From assembly GCA_044375955.1 (NCBI GenBank), contig JBILLS010000004.1, positions 1-64,000 on the forward strand: a stretch of DNA of 64,000 bases, written 5' to 3'. Below, one piece after another: positions 28,853 through 39,085 of this stretch. The stretch's first letter is position 1. Each line of letters begins with the position of its first letter. A model generated the notes under the pieces. That model worked only from the letters and a program-made list of their open reading frames with translations. It did not search any database and was not told the origin of the DNA. The stretch is from VGCC01 sp044375955. GTDB taxonomy: Bacteria; Actinomycetota; Actinomycetes; S36-B12. A program made the translations under genes and the position numbers.

Positions 28853-30241
28853 CTAGAGCGGGATGTTCCCGTGCTGACCACGTACGCCCGGGGTGTCCCA
28901 GATGACTTTCGCCACGGCCGTGCGGGTTCGCGTGGGGTCCACGACTTCGTCGACGACGCCCATCTCGATCGCCCGCGCGATGCCACCCGAGATGACCTCG
29001 TGCTCTGCGGCCAACTCCAGCTCGACCTGCTCCCGTGATTCCTCGGGGAGTTCCGCGAGGCGCCTGCGGTGCAGGATGCGCACGGCGGCCACCGAACCCA
29101 TGACCGCCACCTCGGATGTTGGCCACGCATAGACGCGGGTAGCGCCGAGGGATGCCGAGTTCATCGCTACATACGCACCGCCGTAGGCCTTACGCGTCAC
29201 CACGGTGACCCGCGGCACGACGCACTCCGCGAATGCGTGCAGGAGTTTCGCTCCGCGCCGCACGACGCCCTCCCACTCCTGGCCGAGCCCGGGGAGGTAG
29301 CCGGGGACGTCGACGAGGACGACCAGCGGTACCGAGAACGCATCGCACATGCGCACGAAGCGGGCCGCCTTCTCCGCGCTCGCGGAGTCGAGGCAGCCAC
29401 CCAGGCGGAGCGGGTTGTTGGCCACGATGCCGACGGTGCGACCCCCGAGGCGACCCAATCCGACGACGATGTTCGGTGCCCAGCGCGCATGGAGTTCCAT
29501 GAACGTGCCCGCATCCACGAAGCCTTCGACGAGGGGATGGACGTCGTAGGCCCGGCGTGAGGACTCGGGCAGGAAGACGCCGAGGTCGATGTCCTCGATG
29601 GTTGACATGTCCATGGAGCCCTGGGATCCGAGGAGGTGGACCAGCCCGCGGGCCTGGTCGAGTGCCTCCTGTTCGGACTCGGTCGTGATGTGGACGACAC
29701 CGCTGCGACGTCCGTGGGGTTCGGGGCCGCCGAGGGTGTCCATGTCGACGTTCTCACCGGTCACCGACCGCACGACCTCCGGCCCGGTGACGAAGATCCG
29801 GCCCGCGGGTCCGAGCACGACGATGTCGGTGAGTGCGGGTCCGTAGGCCGCACCACCGGCGGCGGGTCCCAGGACTACGGAGATCTGCGGCACCTTGCCC
29901 GAAGCGCGTGTCATCGCCGCGAAGACGCGACCGACGCCGTCGAGACTGGCCACACCCTCGCGCAATCGAGCGCCACCGGAGTGCCAGAGCCCGACGATCG
30001 GGCAGGAGTCCGCGAAGGCTCGGTCGTAGGCGGTGACGATGGCGCGACATCCCTCATTGCCCATCGCGCCGCCCTGGACAGTGGGATCGGTGGCGAAGGC
30101 AACGACGGGTGTCCCGTGGGCCCGGCCGACAGCCACGAGAACGCCGCGGTCGTCCTCGGGTGTGATGGTCGTGAAGGTCGCGTCGTCGAAGAAGTGGGCG
30201 AGACGTGCGCGTGGGGATCGTGGATCGAGTTCGTCGCTCAT
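28853..30241 (-). CDS. accD: Acyl-CoA carboxylase beta subunit (AccD6-like)
   Basis: 462 aa from ATG 30241, one base after the fabF stop. Carboxyltransferase fold: the N-half oxyanion GGARLREGVASLDGVGR, and GPAAGGAAYGPALTDIV; the C-half PLVVLVDVPGYLPGLGQEW and RKAYGGAYVAMNS. Length is close to mycobacterial AccD6 (about 470), shorter than usual propionyl-CoA carboxylase beta (about 520). It makes malonyl-CoA from carboxybiotin on an AccA subunit that is not in this window. Last gene of the fab operon. Confidence 0.93.
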   Translation of the reverse strand: MSDELDPRSPRARLAHFFDDATFTTITPEDDRGVLVAVGRAHGTPVVAFATDPTVQGGAMGNEGCRAIVTAYDRAFADSCPIVGLWHSGGARLREGVASLDGVGRVFAAMTRASGKVPQISVVLGPAAGGAAYGPALTDIVVLGPAGRIFVTGPEVVRSVTGENVDMDTLGGPEPHGRRSGVVHITTESEQEALDQARGLVHLLGSQGSMDMSTIEDIDLGVFLPESSRRAYDVHPLVEGFVDAGTFMELHARWAPNIVVGLGRLGGRTVGIVANNPLRLGGCLDSASAEKAARFVRMCDAFSVPLVVLVDVPGYLPGLGQEWEGVVRRGAKLLHAFAECVVPRVTVVTRKAYGGAYVAMNSASLGATRVYAWPTSEVAVMGSVAAVRILHRRRLAELPEESREQVELELAAEHEVISGGIARAIEMGVVDEVVDPTRTRTAVAKVIWDTPGVRGQHGNIPL

Positions 30242-30242
30242 C

Positions 30243-31475
30243 TCATGCGGTCCGGAACACGACGGCGACGTCGTGTCCACCGAATCCGAAGGAGTTGTTG
30301 AGCGCTGCGAGGTCTCCTGCTGGGAGTGGGCGCGGTTCCCCGCTCGCCACATCGAGGTCGATGGCGGGATCCTGGGTGACAAGGTTGGCGGTCGGAGGCA
30401 CGAGTCGATCACGGAGCGCCAAGATGGCGAAGATCGACTCGACGGCCCCCGCGCCACCGAGCAGGTGTCCGGTCATCGATTTCGTGCCCGTGACGATCGC
30501 GTGATCGGTGTCGGCGCCCAGTGCGCGCCGGATCGCTACTGCCTCCGCGATGTCACCCTGGGGAGGTGAGGTGGCGTGCGCGTTGATGTGCACGATGTCT
30601 GCGGGGGAGAGGCCTGCATCGGCGAGGGCTTCGGTGATCGCCCGGGCAGCACCCGCGCCGTCCGGATCCGGCTGCGCGATGTGGTGACCGTCGGAGGTGA
30701 GACCCGCCCCACCGTAGACGGCATGGATGCGTGCACCCCGGGCGCGCGCGAACTCCTCGGACTCGAGGACGAGGATGCCGGCACCTTCGCCCATGACGAA
30801 TCCATCACGGTCGACGTCGTAGGGACGCGATGCCCGTGCCGGATCGTCGTTGCGCGTCGACAGGGCGCGCATCGAGGCGAACCCGGCCATCGTGATCGGG
30901 TGGATGACCGCCTCCGTCCCTCCGGCGATGACGACGTCTGCGCGTCCGGTCTGGATCATGCGTGCCGCATAGGAGATGGCCTCGGCACCGGACGCGCACG
31001 CACTCACCGGTGTGTGGACGCCTGCGCGGGCACCGACCTCGAGGCCGACGATCGCCGCGGGGCCGTTGGGCATGATCATCGTGACCATGTGCGGGGAGAT
31101 ACGCGAGGGTCCGCGCTCGAGCAGGAGGTCGTAGGCCTCCATCAGCGAGGTAAGCCCGCCCATGCCCGTCGCGATGACGGTGCCCAAGCGCTCGGGATCG
31201 ACCTCCGGTGCGCCGGCATCGGCCCAGGCCTCGCGTGCGGCGATCAGTGCCGCCTGCTGGGCACGGTCCATGCGACGGGCTTCGACGCGGTCCAGTACGT
31301 CGCCGGGCGGGACCTTCAGGTGACCCGCGATCTTCGACGGCTGCTCGGCGACCCAGTCCGCGTCGATCGTGCTGATCCCGGATGTACCCGCCAAGGCGGC
31401 ATTCCAGGAACTGGCCACATCCCCACCGAGGGGTGTGGTCATTCCCAGGCCGGTGACCACGACTGTGCGCGACAT
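30243..31475 (-). CDS. fabF: Beta-ketoacyl-ACP synthase II
   Basis: 410 aa. Thiolase fold; catalytic Cys in VSACASGAEAISYA, His in INAHATSPPQGD and His in SMTGHLLGGAG. The C-terminus has NNSFGFGGHDV, where GGHN is more common. Elongates acyl-ACP with malonyl-ACP. Starts 5 bp after the acpP stop. Confidence 0.95.
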   Translation of the reverse strand: MSRTVVVTGLGMTTPLGGDVASSWNAALAGTSGISTIDADWVAEQPSKIAGHLKVPPGDVLDRVEARRMDRAQQAALIAAREAWADAGAPEVDPERLGTVIATGMGGLTSLMEAYDLLLERGPSRISPHMVTMIMPNGPAAIVGLEVGARAGVHTPVSACASGAEAISYAARMIQTGRADVVIAGGTEAVIHPITMAGFASMRALSTRNDDPARASRPYDVDRDGFVMGEGAGILVLESEEFARARGARIHAVYGGAGLTSDGHHIAQPDPDGAGAARAITEALADAGLSPADIVHINAHATSPPQGDIAEAVAIRRALGADTDHAIVTGTKSMTGHLLGGAGAVESIFAILALRDRLVPPTANLVTQDPAIDLDVASGEPRPLPAGDLAALNNSFGFGGHDVAVVFRTA

Positions 31476-31480
31476 GGTGG

Positions 31481-31720
31481 TTACGAGTGCGCCTCGATGT
31501 AGGCGACGGCATCGCCCACGGTCTTGAGGTTCTTCACCTCTTCATCGGGGATCTTGACCCCCCACTTGTCCTCGGCGGCCATGACGACCTCCACCATGGA
31601 CAGGGAGTCGATGTCCAAGTCGTCGACGAACGACTTGCTCGGCTGCACGTCGTCCACGGGAACACCGGCGACCTCGTTCACGATGCCGGCCAGGCCGACC
31701 AGGATCTCTTCCTTGCTCAT
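31481..31720 (-). CDS. acpP: Acyl carrier protein
   Basis: 79 aa. The 4'-phosphopantetheine Ser39 is in LDIDSLSMVEVVMAAEDKWG. Carries fatty acyl chains for FabD, FabH and FabF. Third gene of the operon. Confidence 0.96.
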   Translation of the reverse strand: MSKEEILVGLAGIVNEVAGVPVDDVQPSKSFVDDLDIDSLSMVEVVMAAEDKWGVKIPDEEVKNLKTVGDAVAYIEAHS

Positions 31721-31773
31721 CTCGTACCTTCCTTCGAGGGGTCATCCCACGCGGGGGACATTCTGTCGGGTCG

Positions 31774-32775
31774 CTAGGGCAGGGTCACGACCTGCGCCGC
31801 GTAGACCAGGCCGGCGCCGAATCCCACGATCAGGGCGGTTCCCCCGTGGGGTGCCTCCCCGGTGGCCAGCATCCGGTCCATGGCGAGGGGGATCGAGGCG
31901 GCCGAGGTGTTCCCGGTGAACTGGATATCCCGGGCGACCGGGATGCTCGCGGGCAGTCCCATGGCCTTGATCATGGCGTCGGTGATGCGATTGTTGGCTT
32001 GATGCGGGATGAAGGCGTCGAGATCCTCGGCGGTGACGCCTGCGGCCTCGAGTGCCCGGTGGCACACCTTGGCGATCTCCGACACCGCCCAGCGGAAGAC
32101 CTGCTGCCCATGCATGACCAGCGTGGGGAAGTCGCCACCCTGATCACGGAAGTCGATCAGGGACTGCGACATGGTGATGGCCTCGTTCTGCGAACCGTCG
32201 GCGCCCCAGACGACCGGGCCGATGCCGTTGACATCCGAAGGTCCGACGACGACCGCTCCCGCACCGTCGGCGAAGAGGAATGCCGAGCTCCGGTCGTCGA
32301 GGTTGACCCACTCGCTGAGCTTCTCGACACCGACGACGAGGACGTGCCGCGCACTACCGGCGCGGATCATGTCGGATGCGAGTCCGATGCCGTAGCAGAA
32401 ACCGGCACATGCCGCGGAGATGTCCATCGCGGCGGCGTTGACGGCTCCGATGTGATGACTGAGGACTGCCGCGGCGGACGGGGTCTGATACGGATGGGTC
32501 ACCGTGGCCGTCAGCACCATGTCGATCTGGGTGGGGTCGACTCCCGCACGGGCCAGCGCCATGATCGACGCCTCGCGACCCATGTCGACGACGCTTTCGT
32601 CGGGCCGCGCCCACCGACGTTCGATGATGCCCGAGCGTTCTCGGATCCACTCATCCGAGGAATCGATGCGTTCGCAGATCTCCGCGTTGGTGACGACGCG
32701 CTCAGGTCGGTAACTGGCGACGCTCATGATCCGGGCGAATGCCGCCCCCGTCGTCGTCGCCAGGGGCGCGCTCAC
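31774..32775 (-). CDS. fabH: Beta-ketoacyl-ACP synthase III
   Basis: 333 aa, GTG start overlapping the fabD stop by 4 nt. Catalytic Cys in DISAACAGFCYGIG, His in FIPHQANNRI, Asn in FTGNTSAASIP. Starts fatty acid synthesis from acyl-CoA and malonyl-ACP. Normal length. Confidence 0.95.
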   Translation of the reverse strand: MSAPLATTTGAAFARIMSVASYRPERVVTNAEICERIDSSDEWIRERSGIIERRWARPDESVVDMGREASIMALARAGVDPTQIDMVLTATVTHPYQTPSAAAVLSHHIGAVNAAAMDISAACAGFCYGIGLASDMIRAGSARHVLVVGVEKLSEWVNLDDRSSAFLFADGAGAVVVGPSDVNGIGPVVWGADGSQNEAITMSQSLIDFRDQGGDFPTLVMHGQQVFRWAVSEIAKVCHRALEAAGVTAEDLDAFIPHQANNRITDAMIKAMGLPASIPVARDIQFTGNTSAASIPLAMDRMLATGEAPHGGTALIVGFGAGLVYAAQVVTLP

Positions 32776-33965
32776 GCGTGCATCTCCCTGCTGATCGGGT
32801 GCAGCCGAAGAAGCGGCTGACCGGGATTGACCGGATCACCGTTCTCGGCGAGCCATTCGACGATGTGGCCTCCGTGTGGCGCCTCCACCGTCAGTGATTC
32901 GCGGAGGTTCGCGACCGTGCCGACGATGGAACCGGGTGCGAACTCGAAACCGGTGGCCGCATCGGCAACGCGGGTGAACGTGCCCTTCGCGGGGGACACA
33001 ATCAGGCGCCACGTGGGTTTGCCGTCGAGGGGCGAGATGGTGCCGTGGTCACGGATCAGGGTCCACGCCGCGTCGAGGTCATCGGGAGTCTTGACCGCCA
33101 AGGTCTCCACTCCCGGCAACGCGCGCTTGGCCAGGCCTGTGAGCGTTCCCGCCGGGGGGATCTCGATGATCGCGGTGACACCAAGGTCTGCCATGGTCCG
33201 CATGCACAGATCCCACCGTACCGGATTGCTGACCTGGGAGACGAGGCGGCGCAGCACCTCGCGTCCGTCGTGGATCACCTGGCCATCGGCATTCGAGATC
33301 AGGCGCAAGCGCGGGTCATGGGTGCTGATGGACTGCGACAGCCGCTCGAGATGGGACACCGCGGGCGCCATGTGCTCGGTGTGGAACGCGCCGGCAACCT
33401 CGAGGGCACGTACGCGTGCGCCCTCGGGTGGCGCCTCCGCGAAGGCGGCCAACTGATCGAGGGTTCCCGCGACCACGACCTGGCCCGCACCGTTCATGTT
33501 CGCGGGGGTGAGACCTGCACTGCGCGCCGCGGCCGCGACGGCCTCCGGGTCACCTCCGAGGACGGCACTCATGCCGGTGGGGGTGATCGCGGCCGCACGC
33601 GCCATCGCAGCGCCGCGTTCACGCACGAAGATCATCGCCTGCTCGGCGGAGAGCACGCCAGCGCCAACCGCCGCGGTGATCTCCCCGACGGAATGCCCCG
33701 ATCCGGCACCGATCGATGCATAGGCGGCCGACGGGTGCGGGAACAGGGTGAGCAGGCTGACCAGGCCGGCGCCGACGATGAGCGGCTGGGCGATGGATGT
33801 ATCGCGGATCGTGTCCGCATCGGAGACCGTTCCATGCGTGATGAGATCGATGCCGGACACGATGGACAGCCATTCGAGTCGCTCGCGAACACCGGGCACC
33901 TCGAGCCAGGGTGTCAGGAAGCCCGGGGTCTGTGCCCCTTGACCGGGGGCGACGACAACGAGCAC
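32772..33965 (-). CDS. fabD: Malonyl-CoA:ACP transacylase with C-terminal biotinyl/lipoyl-like domain
   Basis: 397 aa from GTG 33965; GGAAGG lies 8 nt upstream, and a -10-like TAGGTT covers the earlier TTG 33998. The transacylase domain (about 1-310) has VVVAPGQGAQ, the nucleophile GHSVGEIT, and GAFHTEHM with the second catalytic residue. Residues about 320-395 add a domain with the pattern GFEFAPGSIVGTVANLRESL then VEAPHGGHIVEWL and ENGDPVNPGQPLLRL, which looks like a biotinyl/lipoyl fold. The hairpin that would carry the modified Lys reads ANLRES, without Lys, so it is probably not biotinylated. Usual FabD is about 310 aa. Confidence 0.92.
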   Translation of the reverse strand: MLVVVAPGQGAQTPGFLTPWLEVPGVRERLEWLSIVSGIDLITHGTVSDADTIRDTSIAQPLIVGAGLVSLLTLFPHPSAAYASIGAGSGHSVGEITAAVGAGVLSAEQAMIFVRERGAAMARAAAITPTGMSAVLGGDPEAVAAAARSAGLTPANMNGAGQVVVAGTLDQLAAFAEAPPEGARVRALEVAGAFHTEHMAPAVSHLERLSQSISTHDPRLRLISNADGQVIHDGREVLRRLVSQVSNPVRWDLCMRTMADLGVTAIIEIPPAGTLTGLAKRALPGVETLAVKTPDDLDAAWTLIRDHGTISPLDGKPTWRLIVSPAKGTFTRVADAATGFEFAPGSIVGTVANLRESLTVEAPHGGHIVEWLAENGDPVNPGQPLLRLHPISREMHA

Positions 33966-33996
33966 GGGCACGGCCTTCCGAGACGGCGACGCGTGC

Positions 33997-34002
33997 AACC
34001 TA
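33997..34002 (-). promoter_or_regulatory. -10 box of the fab operon
   Basis: TAGGTT (minus strand) lies 31 bp before GTG 33965 and overlaps the alternative TTG start. It would give a short leader carrying the GGAAGG ribosome site. No good -35 is seen. Confidence 0.35.
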
Positions 34003-34013
34003 CCGCAACGGGA

Positions 34014-35168
34014 CTAGCCGACGTTGACGCCGACGATGCTTCCGACGAGGTACGTCACGGCGGCGGCGCCGACCCCCCAGAGGAGTTGACGCCCGGCCGA
34101 GAAGAAGGCCCCTCGCCCGGAGAAACGACCCACGAGGCCACCCACGATGATCAGTCCCGCGACCGCCATGACGATGGCGGTGATGAGTGCGGCGACACCG
34201 CTGAGTAGCGCGTAGGGGATCACCACCACCGATGCTCCGATGGCGAAGGCGATGAAACTTGAGGCGGCCGCCTTCCACGCGGAGCCGAGGTCACCGGGAT
34301 CGAGTCCGAGTTCCTCGCGGACCAGGGTGTCCAGGGCGGTGTCCGGATTGGTCATGAGGCGGCGCGCCAACTGTGCGGCTTCCTCGCGGGGGACACCTTT
34401 GGCCCGGTAGATCAACTCGATCTCGCGCTGCTCCTCCTCCGGCTTCTCCTTCAACTCGGATGCCTCGAGTGCGATCTCGCGCTTGAACAGGTCGCGTTGG
34501 CTCGCCATGGACACGTACTCGCCGGCTGCCATGGAAAACGCCCCGGCGAGCAGGCCGGCGAGACCGGCGAAGAGAACGGTGGAGTTGTCGATGGCACCGG
34601 CGATGCTGGCCCCGGCGAATCCCATGACGAGTGCGGTGTTCGAGACCAAGCCGTCGCTCACGCCGAAGATCGCGGCGCGGATCGAACCCGACTTATCCGC
34701 ACGGTGCCAGGGTTCCCCGTCTCCCTGCTTCAGCGTGCGATGCGGGAACGTGCCTTCCGGCAGGACCGGCACGACATGCCCGTCCTTGAGTGCGCGGAAC
34801 ATCTCTGCGTGACGGCGCTCGTCCGCGGACATCGTGGCACCGGCCTCGGGCTCGTCGTCGTACATGCCCGCGTTGGCGCCCTCGGTCTCCTCGAGCACAT
34901 CGAGGATGGAGGTGAGGCCCAGGGAGCGTGCCCGGGCGACGAGCTGGACATCGTCGGGGGCCAGCGATGACGGAACGGGGGGGATCGCCACCCCGTACTC
35001 CTCGCACTTGGCGACCCAGTGCGCCGCGTGATCGTCTTCGATGTCGGCGAGTTCGAGGAGTGCCTCACGCCGCTCGCCGTCGGTCGTCTCGGCGAGTGCC
35101 CGATAGAGGAGCGACGCGTTGCGTTCTGCTTCCAAGTAGGTGAGGAAGCGCCGCGGATCCGAACTCAT
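34014..35168 (-). CDS. Ferritin-like/VIT-family iron or manganese transporter
   Basis: 384 aa from ATG 35168, which overlaps the aceE stop by 4 nt (ATGA). The N-terminus (about 1-150) is a ferritin-like four-helix region with metal-binding Glu/His: [40 protein letters not shown] and [14 protein letters not shown]. The C-terminus is a VIT1/CCC1 membrane domain: [18 protein letters not shown] and [20 protein letters not shown], with five membrane segments. Such fusions (MbfA-like) export or store iron or manganese. Coupling to pyruvate dehydrogenase is unexpected. Most of the upstream open frame belongs to aceE antisense frames. Confidence 0.9.
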   Translation of the reverse strand: MSSDPRRFLTYLEAERNASLLYRALAETTDGERREALLELADIEDDHAAHWVAKCEEYGVAIPPVPSSLAPDDVQLVARARSLGLTSILDVLEETEGANAGMYDDEPEAGATMSADERRHAEMFRALKDGHVVPVLPEGTFPHRTLKQGDGEPWHRADKSGSIRAAIFGVSDGLVSNTALVMGFAGASIAGAIDNSTVLFAGLAGLLAGAFSMAAGEYVSMASQRDLFKREIALEASELKEKPEEEQREIELIYRAKGVPREEAAQLARRLMTNPDTALDTLVREELGLDPGDLGSAWKAAASSFIAFAIGASVVVIPYALLSGVAALITAIVMAVAGLIIVGGLVGRFSGRGAFFSAGRQLLWGVGAAAVTYLVGSIVGVNVG

Positions 35169-37897
35169 CCCGAGCCCTCCGTGTTCCCCGCGTCCGCGGC
35201 GGCGGGGTCCTTGAGCTGGTACTTCTCGATCGCATCGGCGACGGATGCGGTGGGCACTTCCCCGGATTCCGCGAGCGAAGCGAGTGTCTGCACGGTTATC
35301 GACTCCGCATCCACGAGGAAGTGGCGACGCAGTGCACCGCGAGTATCGGAGAGGCCCCAGCCATCGGTGCCGAGTGACACGAACCGCTGCGGCACCCACT
35401 CGCGGATCTGGTCCTGCACGGCGCGCATCCAGTCCGAAACGGCGATCACCGGTCCGGGTCGTCCGGTCAGAGCTTCGGTGACGAAGGGCACGTGGGGGGT
35501 GTCGGTGGGATGGAGGAGGTTGTGCCGATCGCAGGCGAGTCCCTCGCGGCGCAACTCGTTCCACGACGTCACCGACCACACGTCGGCGACGACACCCCAG
35601 TCCTGGGCGAGGAGTTCCTGGGCGCGCAGCGCCCAGTTCACGCCCACACCACTGGCGAGGATCTGTGCGCGCGGTCCGGTGCCCGTACCGGGGGAGAGCA
35701 GGTACATGCCCTTGAGCAGGGCCTCGACGTCCAGGCCTTCGGGCTCCGCCGGTTGCGGATAGGGCTCGTTGTAGACGGTGAGGTAGTAGAAGACGTCCTC
35801 GGAATCCGGGCCGTACATCCGACGCAAGCCGTCCTTGACGATGTGTCCGAGTTCGTACCCGTAGGCCGGGTCGTAGGCGACCACCGCGGGGTTGGTGCTG
35901 GCCAGCAGGTGCGAGTGACCGTCCTCGTGTTGGAGGCCCTCGCCATTGAGTGTGGTGCGTCCCGCGGTGGCCCCGAGGACGAACCCGCGGGTCATCTGAT
36001 CGCCCGCGGCCCAGAATCCATCACCCGTGCGCTGGAATCCGAACATCGAGTAGAAGATGTAGATCGGGATCATCGGCTCATCGTGGGTGGAGTACGAGGT
36101 ACCGACGGCGGTGAACGATGCCACCGATCCGGCCTCGTTGATTCCTTCATGCAGGATCTGACCGGTCTCGGATTCCTTGTAGCTGAGGATCAATTCCCGA
36201 TCGACGGATGTGTACTGCTGACCGTGCGGTGAGTAGATCTTCGCCGTGGGGAACAGGGAATCCATGCCGAAGGTGCGGGCCTCGTCGGGGATGATCGGCA
36301 CGATGCGCGCACCGATCCCCTCATCGCGCATGAGGTCCTTCAACAGGCGCACGAACGCCATCGTGGTGGCCACGGGCTGCTTGCCGGATCCACGCCGGGT
36401 CACTTCGTAGTGGGAGTCCGCGGGAAGTGCGAGTGGACGTGCCTTCTGGCGGCGCGTGGGCAGTGATCCACCCAACTGACGCCGGCGATCCATGAGGTAC
36501 TGGATATTCGGATCCTCTGGACCGGGGTGGTAGTACGGCGGGAGATAGGGATCGAGTGCCGAATCCGGGATCGGCAGGTAGAGCCTGTCGCGGAACTCGC
36601 GCAGGTCCTCCACCGACAATTTCTTCATCTGATGCGTGGCATTGCGCGCCTCGAAGTGGGATCCGAGGGTCCAGCCCTTGATGGTCTTGGCCAGGATCAC
36701 CGTCGGCTGACCGGCGTGGTTCACCGCCGACTCGTAGGCCGCATACATCTTGCGATAGTCATGCCCGCCACGCTGGAGCGACCAGATCTGGTCATCGGTC
36801 CAGGACTCGACGAGTTGCGCGGTTCGAGGGTCGCGCCCGAAGAAGTGCTCGCGGACGAAGGCGCCGTTCTCGGCCTTGTATGTCTGGAAGTCACCATCGG
36901 GGGTGTTGTTCATCAGGTTGACGAGTGCGCCGTCGCGATCCGCGGCGAGGAGTTCGTCCCATCCGCGCCCCCAGACGACCTTCAGCACGTTCCATCCCGC
37001 GCCTCGGAACAAGCTCTCCAACTCCTGGATGATCTTGCCGTTTCCGCGCACGGGACCGTCCAGGCGCTGCAGGTTGCAGTTCACCACGAAGATCAGGTTG
37101 TCCAGTTCCTCACGAGCGGCAAGGGTCAACGCACCGACGGCATCGACTTCGTCGGTCTCGCCATCACCCAGGAAGGCCCAGACTTTCTGGGCGGACACGT
37201 CCTTGATGCCGCGGTGCGTCAGGTACTTGTTGAACCGAGCCTGGTAGATCGCATTGAGGGGCCCGAGACCCATCGACACGGTCGGGAACTGCCAGAACCA
37301 CGGCATGAGTCGGGGATGCGGGTAGGAGGGCAGGCCCCCTGCGGGATGCGACAACTCCTGGCGGAAGCCATCCATCTGCGCCTCGGTGAGGCGCCCCTCG
37401 ACAAAGGCGCGCGCGTAGATGCCGGGTGAGGCATGACCCTGGATGAAGAGTTGGTCGGCGCCGTCGGGGTGATCCGGGCCCTTGAAGAAGTGGTTGAACC
37501 CAACCTCGTACAGGGTGGCCGAGCTCGCGTAGGTGGAGATGTGTCCACCGACGGAGACTCCAGGGCGCTGCGCCCGGTGGACCATGATCGCCGCGTTCCA
37601 CCGGATGATGTTGCGGATCTCCCGCTCCACGTATTCGTCGCCGGGGAAGAAGGGCTCACGCTCCGGCGAGATCGTGTTGATGTAGTCGGTGCTGCGCAGG
37701 CTGGGGACCCCGACGTTGCGCTCGGCCGCGCGCCGGAGGAGCGAGAGCATCACGTAGCGGGCCCGGTGGTTGCCCGAGCGCTCGACCAGGGCGTCGAAGG
37801 AGTCCAACCACTCGCCGGTCTCATCCGGATCGACGTCCACGTACTGCGTGGGGAGCCCTCCGGCCAGGAGGGGATCTCGCTCACGGGGGGTTGTCAC
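35165..37897 (-). CDS. aceE: Pyruvate dehydrogenase E1 (homodimeric)
   Basis: 910 aa from GTG 37897, preceded by GGAGGTCCAC. Thiamine diphosphate site: [20 protein letters not shown] ... NCNLQ (GDG to NN-type motif). [20 protein letters not shown] and the C-terminal [11 protein letters not shown] block are typical of AceE. It decarboxylates pyruvate and loads E2 lipoate. In mycobacteria aceE lies beside fabD with a FasR-type regulator between them; here the iron transporter takes that place. Confidence 0.96.
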   Translation of the reverse strand: MTTPRERDPLLAGGLPTQYVDVDPDETGEWLDSFDALVERSGNHRARYVMLSLLRRAAERNVGVPSLRSTDYINTISPEREPFFPGDEYVEREIRNIIRWNAAIMVHRAQRPGVSVGGHISTYASSATLYEVGFNHFFKGPDHPDGADQLFIQGHASPGIYARAFVEGRLTEAQMDGFRQELSHPAGGLPSYPHPRLMPWFWQFPTVSMGLGPLNAIYQARFNKYLTHRGIKDVSAQKVWAFLGDGETDEVDAVGALTLAAREELDNLIFVVNCNLQRLDGPVRGNGKIIQELESLFRGAGWNVLKVVWGRGWDELLAADRDGALVNLMNNTPDGDFQTYKAENGAFVREHFFGRDPRTAQLVESWTDDQIWSLQRGGHDYRKMYAAYESAVNHAGQPTVILAKTIKGWTLGSHFEARNATHQMKKLSVEDLREFRDRLYLPIPDSALDPYLPPYYHPGPEDPNIQYLMDRRRQLGGSLPTRRQKARPLALPADSHYEVTRRGSGKQPVATTMAFVRLLKDLMRDEGIGARIVPIIPDEARTFGMDSLFPTAKIYSPHGQQYTSVDRELILSYKESETGQILHEGINEAGSVASFTAVGTSYSTHDEPMIPIYIFYSMFGFQRTGDGFWAAGDQMTRGFVLGATAGRTTLNGEGLQHEDGHSHLLASTNPAVVAYDPAYGYELGHIVKDGLRRMYGPDSEDVFYYLTVYNEPYPQPAEPEGLDVEALLKGMYLLSPGTGTGPRAQILASGVGVNWALRAQELLAQDWGVVADVWSVTSWNELRREGLACDRHNLLHPTDTPHVPFVTEALTGRPGPVIAVSDWMRAVQDQIREWVPQRFVSLGTDGWGLSDTRGALRRHFLVDAESITVQTLASLAESGEVPTASVADAIEKYQLKDPAAADAGNTEGSG

Positions 37898-38094
37898 GTG
37901 GACCTCCGTTCGCCCAGCGATCGGGGTCTCCGCCGCTGGTGGTGACGTGCTGCGATACCTCCCATCCTTCCCCATCTCTCCACCCACGCGCGCCTCGGGC
38001 CGACGGATTGTCCGGATGCGCTTGCCAAGGCGCCCCCATTTCGGTGGACTACCTCCTGAGCCCGACGATTCGGGCCCCTACTGTGAGGAGAGAT

Positions 38095-38514
38095 GTGGCC
38101 GCGTCCGCGGGAGACGGCAAGGAACGGGCCGGTCGGTTGGGCCTGGAAGCCGGTCTCACGGTGCAGGAACTCGGCTACGACTCCGACGTCGACGAGACCC
38201 TCCGCGCCGGGATCGAGGCGATCATCGGTGCCGAGCTTGTCGACGAGGAATTCGACGACGTCGTCGATGTCGTGGTGCTGTGGTGGCGTGACGACGACGG
38301 CGACCTGGTCGATGCCCTCGTGGATGCGATCGGGCCGCTGGCCGATCACGGTGTGGTCTGGCTCCTGACCCCCAAGCCCGGCCGCGATGGCCACATCGAG
38401 CCCGAGGACATCTCGGATGCCGCCCCCACAGCCGGACTCCAGCAGACCACGACGATCAGTGCGGGGTCCGACTGGCAGGGAACTCGTTTGGTTGCACCGC
38501 GATCGAAAAGATGA
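38095..38514 (+). CDS. DUF3052 family protein
   Basis: 139 aa from GTG 38095 (GAGGAG just upstream). Acidic protein with LGLEAGLTVQELGYDSDVDE, VVDVVVLWWRDDDGDLVDAL and HGVVWLLTPKPGRDGHIEPE, a family found next to aceE and AhpE in actinobacteria. Function unknown. Divergent from aceE with a 197-bp gap that should hold both promoters; no element recognised there. Confidence 0.85.
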   Translation: MAASAGDGKERAGRLGLEAGLTVQELGYDSDVDETLRAGIEAIIGAELVDEEFDDVVDVVVLWWRDDDGDLVDALVDAIGPLADHGVVWLLTPKPGRDGHIEPEDISDAAPTAGLQQTTTISAGSDWQGTRLVAPRSKR

Positions 38515-38535
38515 TTTCGCCTGGGGAGGCATGAC

Positions 38536-39006
38536 ATGTCGCAATCACAGCTCTCCGTGGGCCAGGTGGCCCCGGATTTCGTCGCTAAGAACCAGTTCGG
38601 GGACGAGGTGCGTCTCTCGGACTTCCGGGGCACGAAGAACGTGCTCGTGATGTTCTATCCGTTCGCGTTCACGAACCTGTGCACCCAGGAGCTGTGCACC
38701 ATCCGCGACCGGGCACCCGAGTTCGAGAACGACACCACCGAGGTGCTGAGCATCTCCTGCGACTCGCCCTACACCCTGAAGGTGTTCGCGGAGTCGGAGA
38801 ACCTCGACCACCAGTTGGTCAGCGACTTCTGGCCGCACGGGGAGATCTCCCGGGCCTACGGGGTCTTCCTCGAAGACAAGGGATTCGCCACGCGCGGCTC
38901 CTTCGTCATCGACAAAGAGGGTGTTATCCGGTGGATGGTGGTCAATGGTCCCGGTGAGGGGCGCAATGCCGACGACTACGCCGCCGCCCTGGCGGCCCTC
39001 GACTAG
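38536..39006 (+). CDS. AhpE/PrxQ-type peroxiredoxin
   Basis: 156 aa. Thioredoxin fold with PFAFTNLCTQELCTIRD: peroxidatic Cys, then a second Cys five residues later, the spacing of PrxQ-like enzymes, where AhpE of mycobacteria has a single Cys. GSFVIDKEGVIRWMVV follows. Reduces hydroperoxides, probably through an intrahelical disulfide. It follows DUF3052 after 21 bp, as in mycobacteria. Confidence 0.9.
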   Translation: MSQSQLSVGQVAPDFVAKNQFGDEVRLSDFRGTKNVLVMFYPFAFTNLCTQELCTIRDRAPEFENDTTEVLSISCDSPYTLKVFAESENLDHQLVSDFWPHGEISRAYGVFLEDKGFATRGSFVIDKEGVIRWMVVNGPGEGRNADDYAAALAALD

Positions 39007-39044
39007 TCGAGGTGCGCGATCGCGCCCATGGGTGTGAACTAGAG

Positions 39045-39085
39045 GTCCGTGGCCGCCCGGGCCCGAGACCGAGGCGGCCACGGAC
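39045..39085. terminator. Bidirectional terminator
   Basis: A 13-bp stem (39045-39057 with 39073-39085) separates the convergent peroxiredoxin and FUSC genes; its last base touches the FUSC stop. Confidence 0.75.
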
